Positions 60,858-64,000 of a stretch of 64,000 nt of DNA are shown here, one piece after another. Made by a program: the position numbers and the translations under genes. The DNA is from GCA-003244245 sp050699955. Its GTDB lineage: Bacteria; Actinomycetota; Actinomycetes; Mycobacteriales; Pseudonocardiaceae. Within the stretch, counting starts at the first letter, position 1. Every line of letters starts with the position of its first letter. Location: positions 17,258 through 81,257 of the forward strand of contig JBOHGD010000017.1 of the NCBI GenBank assembly GCA_050699955.1, given 5' to 3'. Under the pieces are notes generated by a model. The model ran no database searches and was not told the DNA's origin. It saw only the letters and a list, made by a program, of their open reading frames with translations.

Positions 60858-61063
60858 CGGACACCCCTACGCCGTGCCCATGTCGCGCACTGGCGGCAAC
60901 GCTCACCATCCGGCATGGTCAGCGCCCCGGCGACCACGATTGCGCCGCACACCGCCACATAGCCACCAGTGGCACGCCCAGCGGCCGCCTCCGCATCGCT
61001 GATCAGATGAACCATCCTCGAACGCCCATCCGCTATCGACGTCACCAACACCAGCGCACTCAC
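60854..61063 (-). CDS. Small Cys-containing element protein
   Basis: 69 residues from GTG 61063: LVLVTSIADGRSRMVHLISD, GGYVAVCGAIVV, then ERCRQCATWARR with CxxC at the end. GTGA overlap with the upstream gene. This family recurs in actinomycete elements (recollection). Function unknown. Confidence 0.65.
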   Translation of the reverse strand: MSALVLVTSIADGRSRMVHLISDAEAAAGRATGGYVAVCGAIVVAGALTMPDGERCRQCATWARRRGVR

Positions 61064-61425
61064 CGGGCGCCCACCAGAGCCGAGCCGATGACGACCGCGA
61101 CGTCGTCGGTGCACATCAGCCGAACCCCGAACGGAAAACAGACCGGAAAAACACCACTATCCCGATCAATGTCGGTCGTAGGCCCCTCCACCACACCGCG
61201 CGACATGTGATCATCGACTACAGCAGTCACCTCAGTACCAGCGGGCAATAAACGCCAGGTCCCGACTCGACGATGCCGACCGCCACACCGGGCCGCATCA
61301 CGAATCCGCCATACCAGCCGAGTGAACGACATCACAACAACGCCACCGAATACACACACCCCGAAAACCAACACCACCAAGATGACGAAACCCGACACGT
61401 CGATCACATCACGCACCACACTCAT
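61060..61425 (-). CDS. Single-span membrane protein
   Basis: 121 residues. DVSGFVILVVLVFGVCVFGGVVVMSF is the membrane helix; the C-terminal soluble part has TWRLLPAGTEVTAVVDDHMS. ATG at 61425 overlaps the previous stop (TGATG). Unrecognised. Confidence 0.65.
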   Translation of the reverse strand: MSVVRDVIDVSGFVILVVLVFGVCVFGGVVVMSFTRLVWRIRDAARCGGRHRRVGTWRLLPAGTEVTAVVDDHMSRGVVEGPTTDIDRDSGVFPVCFPFGVRLMCTDDVAVVIGSALVGAR

Positions 61426-61646
61426 CAATGCTCCACACCCCTCCCGAAGCGGCGAGGAAACCACGGCGACCCGCCACAGCGCCGACACAACCCCGACACC
61501 ACACCACCAAACACGCCGCCGGACGTAAGCCGCCCCGCCCCCTGACAGCGACGGCATCCCTTATCCGGGTAGCGGCGCAGGTGCCACCGCCACCGCAACA
61601 GCAGAAATACGGCGACTCCGACTACCACAAGCCAGCCATGCGCCAT
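61425..61646 (-). CDS. Membrane zinc-ribbon protein, paralogue of the gene at 7522
   Basis: 73 residues. One transmembrane helix (WLVVVGVAVFLLL), then YPDKGCRRCQGAGRL and SGLCRRCGGSPW. AGGAGGTGA seven bases before ATG 61646 is an ideal site. First gene of the leftward small-gene operon; promoter in the 156 bp to 61802. Confidence 0.72.
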   Translation of the reverse strand: MAHGWLVVVGVAVFLLLRWRWHLRRYPDKGCRRCQGAGRLTSGGVFGGVVSGLCRRCGGSPWFPRRFGRGVEH

Positions 61647-61802
61647 GCCAATCACCTCCTCTACTCCGGACCCGGATCAACTGCTGTCCACTATCACGAT
61701 GGCTTGTTGTCGCTACCATCGGTATTGCTTCTGCGTCTCGCTTATGATCATCCTGTCCAGGTCGTGTCGTCTCTGTCTCTTCTGTCTGATAGTCTTTGCC
61801 TC

Positions 61803-62756
61803 ATGGACCAACTAGGGCTGTCGGGTGGCGAGCCAACTCTGTTAAAGTTGCTACTTCGTCAGCGACACTGGCAGAAGCACGCCACGTTCATTAAGGAATG
61901 GGACAAGGTCGCGAAGAGCATTGATCCACAACTGGTGGGTAGCTGGCCCAAGCACGCGCAGTTCTACCGTTGGCTGCGTGGTGAGTTGCGTGAGCTACCT
62001 TATCCCGACGCTTGCCGGGTTTTGGAGGCACTGTTCCCGCAATACCGCGTGGCGGAATTGTTCGAGCCATGTCCGTCGGATATCAGTAATATGTTGACAT
62101 CGAGAGGCAATGCTAATACTGAGTCTGATATCGCTCATCTCAGGGAGGCTGGCATCTCCCACCTTTGGTCGCGTACTAATCAGAGCGTCCTCGATGATCT
62201 GATTAATCGCGTGGACGGCGCCCGAGAGGAAATAACAGTTTTCGGATTGACGCGCAACTTTTATGCAAAGGACGATATGCTGCCGTTGTTCGAAGAAAAG
62301 GCGGCTGACATACCTATAACATTCTATGTGATGAATCCCAGCTGTACCTCACGCAAAGACCGTTATCGCATTGAGCCTGTTGAAGCTGCGATGGAAGACC
62401 CGGTGCGATATACTCGTGAGATTCTTCGCCCACTGTTCGATGCTTCTCAGCGGATAGCACCTAACAAGCCAGCGGCCGGAATGAGTATATACACATTTAA
62501 CTTTCCGTGCTCATTTGCGATCGAGCGGATCGATCGAAGCTGTCGCGTCATGCTTTATGGTCACGGAAAAAGAGGAACAGAAGGTCCCATGCTCGTATTC
62601 GAGGAAGGTACACCTTATTGGGCTTACTTTAACGATCAGCTTCAATGGCTCGAACGACTTGCAACTAACCCGCGAGAGCCCTGGGTTAGCAAGGGACTTG
62701 TTGTTCGTGCATTTACAGAGGATGACCTGTGTAACAATAAGGAAATCCACGGGTGA
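61803..62756 (+). CDS. HTH regulator with DUF5919-like C-terminal domain
   Basis: 317 residues. LLLRQRHWQKHATFIKEWDKVA...FYRWLRGELRELPYPDACRVLEALFP is an N-terminal HTH-like region; EITVFGLTRNFYAKDDMLPLF and ITFYVMNPSCTSRKDRY belong to the C-terminal domain that I associate with DUF5919. GC content falls to near 50 percent, well below the element's left part. Coupled by GTGA to the phosphatase gene. Confidence 0.7.
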   Translation: MDQLGLSGGEPTLLKLLLRQRHWQKHATFIKEWDKVAKSIDPQLVGSWPKHAQFYRWLRGELRELPYPDACRVLEALFPQYRVAELFEPCPSDISNMLTSRGNANTESDIAHLREAGISHLWSRTNQSVLDDLINRVDGAREEITVFGLTRNFYAKDDMLPLFEEKAADIPITFYVMNPSCTSRKDRYRIEPVEAAMEDPVRYTREILRPLFDASQRIAPNKPAAGMSIYTFNFPCSFAIERIDRSCRVMLYGHGKRGTEGPMLVFEEGTPYWAYFNDQLQWLERLATNPREPWVSKGLVVRAFTEDDLCNNKEIHG

Positions 62757-63565
62757 TTGATACGGTTAGAATCGAGCAGTTACTGAATGTTGCAAAGCAA
62801 GCGACGGCAACGGCTGGCGAGTTCATACGTTCTGCGGCGCCACATACGCTAACGAAAAAGGGGGATCGGGATTTCGCTTCAGATGTTGACGTCAGTGTTG
62901 AACGCCTTGTCCGTAATTTTCTTCATCAACAAACGCCAGATCTCGGATTCCTGGGTGAAGAGAGCGGGGGTAATACTGAAGGGGCTGGGCTGCGATGGAT
63001 TCTCGACCCTATCGATGGAACAATAAATTTCCTGCACGGGTTACCACTCTGCGCCGTTTCTCTTAGCCTTCTGGAAGATGACATTACGCTCGTAGGGGTC
63101 GTTGCGTTACCGTTCCTGGGGCTACAATATACTGCGTCGCTAGGGCGCGGATCGTATGCAAATGACCAGCGCCTACGAGTGAGTGTCATTGATACGCTCG
63201 ACGCTGCATTAGTGTCAATCGATCAGTATACTTTTGGCGCTGATTCAGATAAGACGAACCAGTTGCGACATCGATTGCTGGAAGGCATAGCCTCGCGCGT
63301 TCAGCGCGTTCGCATATTTGGCACGTCCGCCATTGATCTAGTATGGACTGCACACGGTCGCCTCGATGCATGCATCATTCTGGGAAATAAACCTTGGGAT
63401 ACAAGCGCAGGCACCCTGATCGCCAGAGAGGCAGGTGCCCGACTTCTTGACCTCGATGGCATCGATCATTCCATCACATCATCTAGCACCATAGCTGTGA
63501 CCCCTTCAATCGAGCACCAACTAATGACCGTGATCCACGATACTCTCGCGAAGGAACAGATCTGA
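62753..63565 (+). CDS. Inositol-monophosphatase-family enzyme
   Basis: 270 residues. GFLGEESGG, DPIDGTINFLHG and NKPWDTSAGTLIAREAG are the three metal/phosphate motifs of the IMPase/FBPase/CysQ superfamily. Could act on inositol phosphate, histidinol phosphate or 3'-phosphoadenosine nucleotides; the sequence does not decide. Low GC cargo gene translated with the regulator. Confidence 0.9.
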   Translation: MIDTVRIEQLLNVAKQATATAGEFIRSAAPHTLTKKGDRDFASDVDVSVERLVRNFLHQQTPDLGFLGEESGGNTEGAGLRWILDPIDGTINFLHGLPLCAVSLSLLEDDITLVGVVALPFLGLQYTASLGRGSYANDQRLRVSVIDTLDAALVSIDQYTFGADSDKTNQLRHRLLEGIASRVQRVRIFGTSAIDLVWTAHGRLDACIILGNKPWDTSAGTLIAREAGARLLDLDGIDHSITSSSTIAVTPSIEHQLMTVIHDTLAKEQI

Positions 63566-63784
63566 CAATCGACTGCGCCGAGGATAAAACTAAGGCTCTA
63601 TTGCATCGATGTGGATGGGTGGCGTGTGGTATGGGCTGGGCGCCTGGTGGGGTGGGGCGCACGGGCGTGATCTAGGTTCGATGGCTCCTACACCCGGTCG
63701 ATCCTGGAACTGCCCGTGCGCGCGACAACCCTACTTTTTCGCTTTTGTACTTCGTTCACTGCCAGATTGAGGACAAGGGAGTGA
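63566..63784. other. Low-GC to mixed spacer
   Basis: 219 bp between convergent genes. A GC-rich patch (about 63610-63720) inside AT-richer DNA may be an insertion scar; no gene or clear terminator. Confidence 0.35.
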
Positions 63785-64000
63785 TTATTTCGACGAACTG
63801 ATCTTTTGTATGAGTCGTCGAATGCCTAGGAGTACTCCATGCTTTATACGATACCATGGACGGCTATAGACAATTGCGCTTTGTCTCTGGGTGTGCAATG
63901 GTCTTAGCTCATCATGCCAGTCAAGCATTAGATGGCGAATGCGCACTTGTCGAGCGAACCTTCCGGATAAAGGCTGAAAATCCCACCGGCGACCGGTATT
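63785..64000 (-). CDS. C-terminal part of an unrecognised protein, cut by window edge
   Basis: 71 residues ending at TAA 63785-63787: RRWDFQPLSGRFARQVRIRH, IVYSRPWYRIKHGVLLGIRR. Natural amino-acid usage and low GC match the neighbouring cargo. Basic, aromatic-rich tail; might be a transferase, but no motif supports this. Confidence 0.55.
   Translation of the reverse strand, partial: NTGRRWDFQPLSGRFARQVRIRHLMLDWHDELRPLHTQRQSAIVYSRPWYRIKHGVLLGIRRLIQKISSSK

Larger units (their letters stand above)
54453..64000 (+). mobile_element. Actinomycete integrative (AICE-like) element, left part
   Basis: Serine integrase at the end, TraB/FtsK-type translocase, many small overlapping genes, a regulator and cargo enzyme. 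No Rep gene of RepSA/RepAM type is seen in the window; it could lie to the right or be absent. The GC content of the right part (61.8-64 kb) drops clearly, marking foreign cargo. Confidence 0.7.

Overview
The window is high-GC DNA from an actinomycete, most likely a member of the Pseudonocardiaceae or a close relative. The support is actinobacterial marker families (SigC-type ECF sigma factor, DUF3159, DUF3263, LytR_C, soluble acyl-ACP desaturase, Scr1-type DUF6879/DUF5753 pair), frequent GTG/TTG starts, and an integrative element of the actinomycete FtsK/TraB type. The genus cannot be named from sequence reading alone.

Layout. 1-3.7 kb: a GMC oxidoreductase (cut by the edge) divergent from cydAB. 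4-9 kb: a DUF6879/XRE-DUF5753 regulatory trio, then a strongly decayed accessory island: radical SAM, DEDDh exonuclease and thymidylate-kinase-like fragments, a glycine-rich-domain gene with an internal deletion, and the 3' end of a group II intron. Among these are small intact genes related to genes in the integrative element at 59-62 kb. 9-12.4 kb: lipoprotein, GH15 hydrolase, Cys-rich copper-storage-like protein. 12.4-19.7 kb: a second accessory island with an HNH remnant, a Panacea/unknown pair, a transposase remnant, an ImmA/IrrE-HTH pair, an XRE-TPR regulator, a HipA-like kinase/DUF3037 pair and a group II intron-like fragment. 19.7-27.3 kb: chromosomal core with sigC and a zf-HC2 membrane protein, a class I aldolase homologue lacking its catalytic lysines, glpX, plsC, desA, DUF3159 and a streptogrisin-like protease.

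27.3-34.5 kb is the thiamin locus. thiE, thiOSG and thiDC are arranged around two TPP riboswitches, with a dead IS110-type insertion and stop-codon-linked repeats between the convergent thiG and thiD. 34.6-38.5 kb holds two tiny coupled ORFs and a six-gene operon resembling the methylamine-dehydrogenase maturation system (MauE- and MauD-like proteins plus a Tat-exported Cys-rich protein). 38.5-43.5 kb: HtrA-like protease, a Phd/VapC-type toxin-antitoxin pair, a membrane protein, an XRE regulator with two coupled small genes. 43.6-47.5 kb: an alpha/beta hydrolase downstream of a 1015-residue type IIG restriction-modification enzyme. 47.6-54.5 kb: def, DUF3263, LytR_C, a tartrate/isopropylmalate-type dehydrogenase, an M20 peptidase whose 3' end is fused to a broken ABC gene, a coiled-coil protein and an ABC exporter.

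At about 54.45 kb an integrative element interrupts the ABC ATPase gene at its Walker A motif. The element continues to the window end: large serine integrase, TraB/FtsK translocase, a tightly overlapping leftward operon of small proteins, a DUF5919-type regulator coupled to an inositol-monophosphatase-like enzyme, and a truncated leftward gene at the edge. The other attachment site is outside the window.
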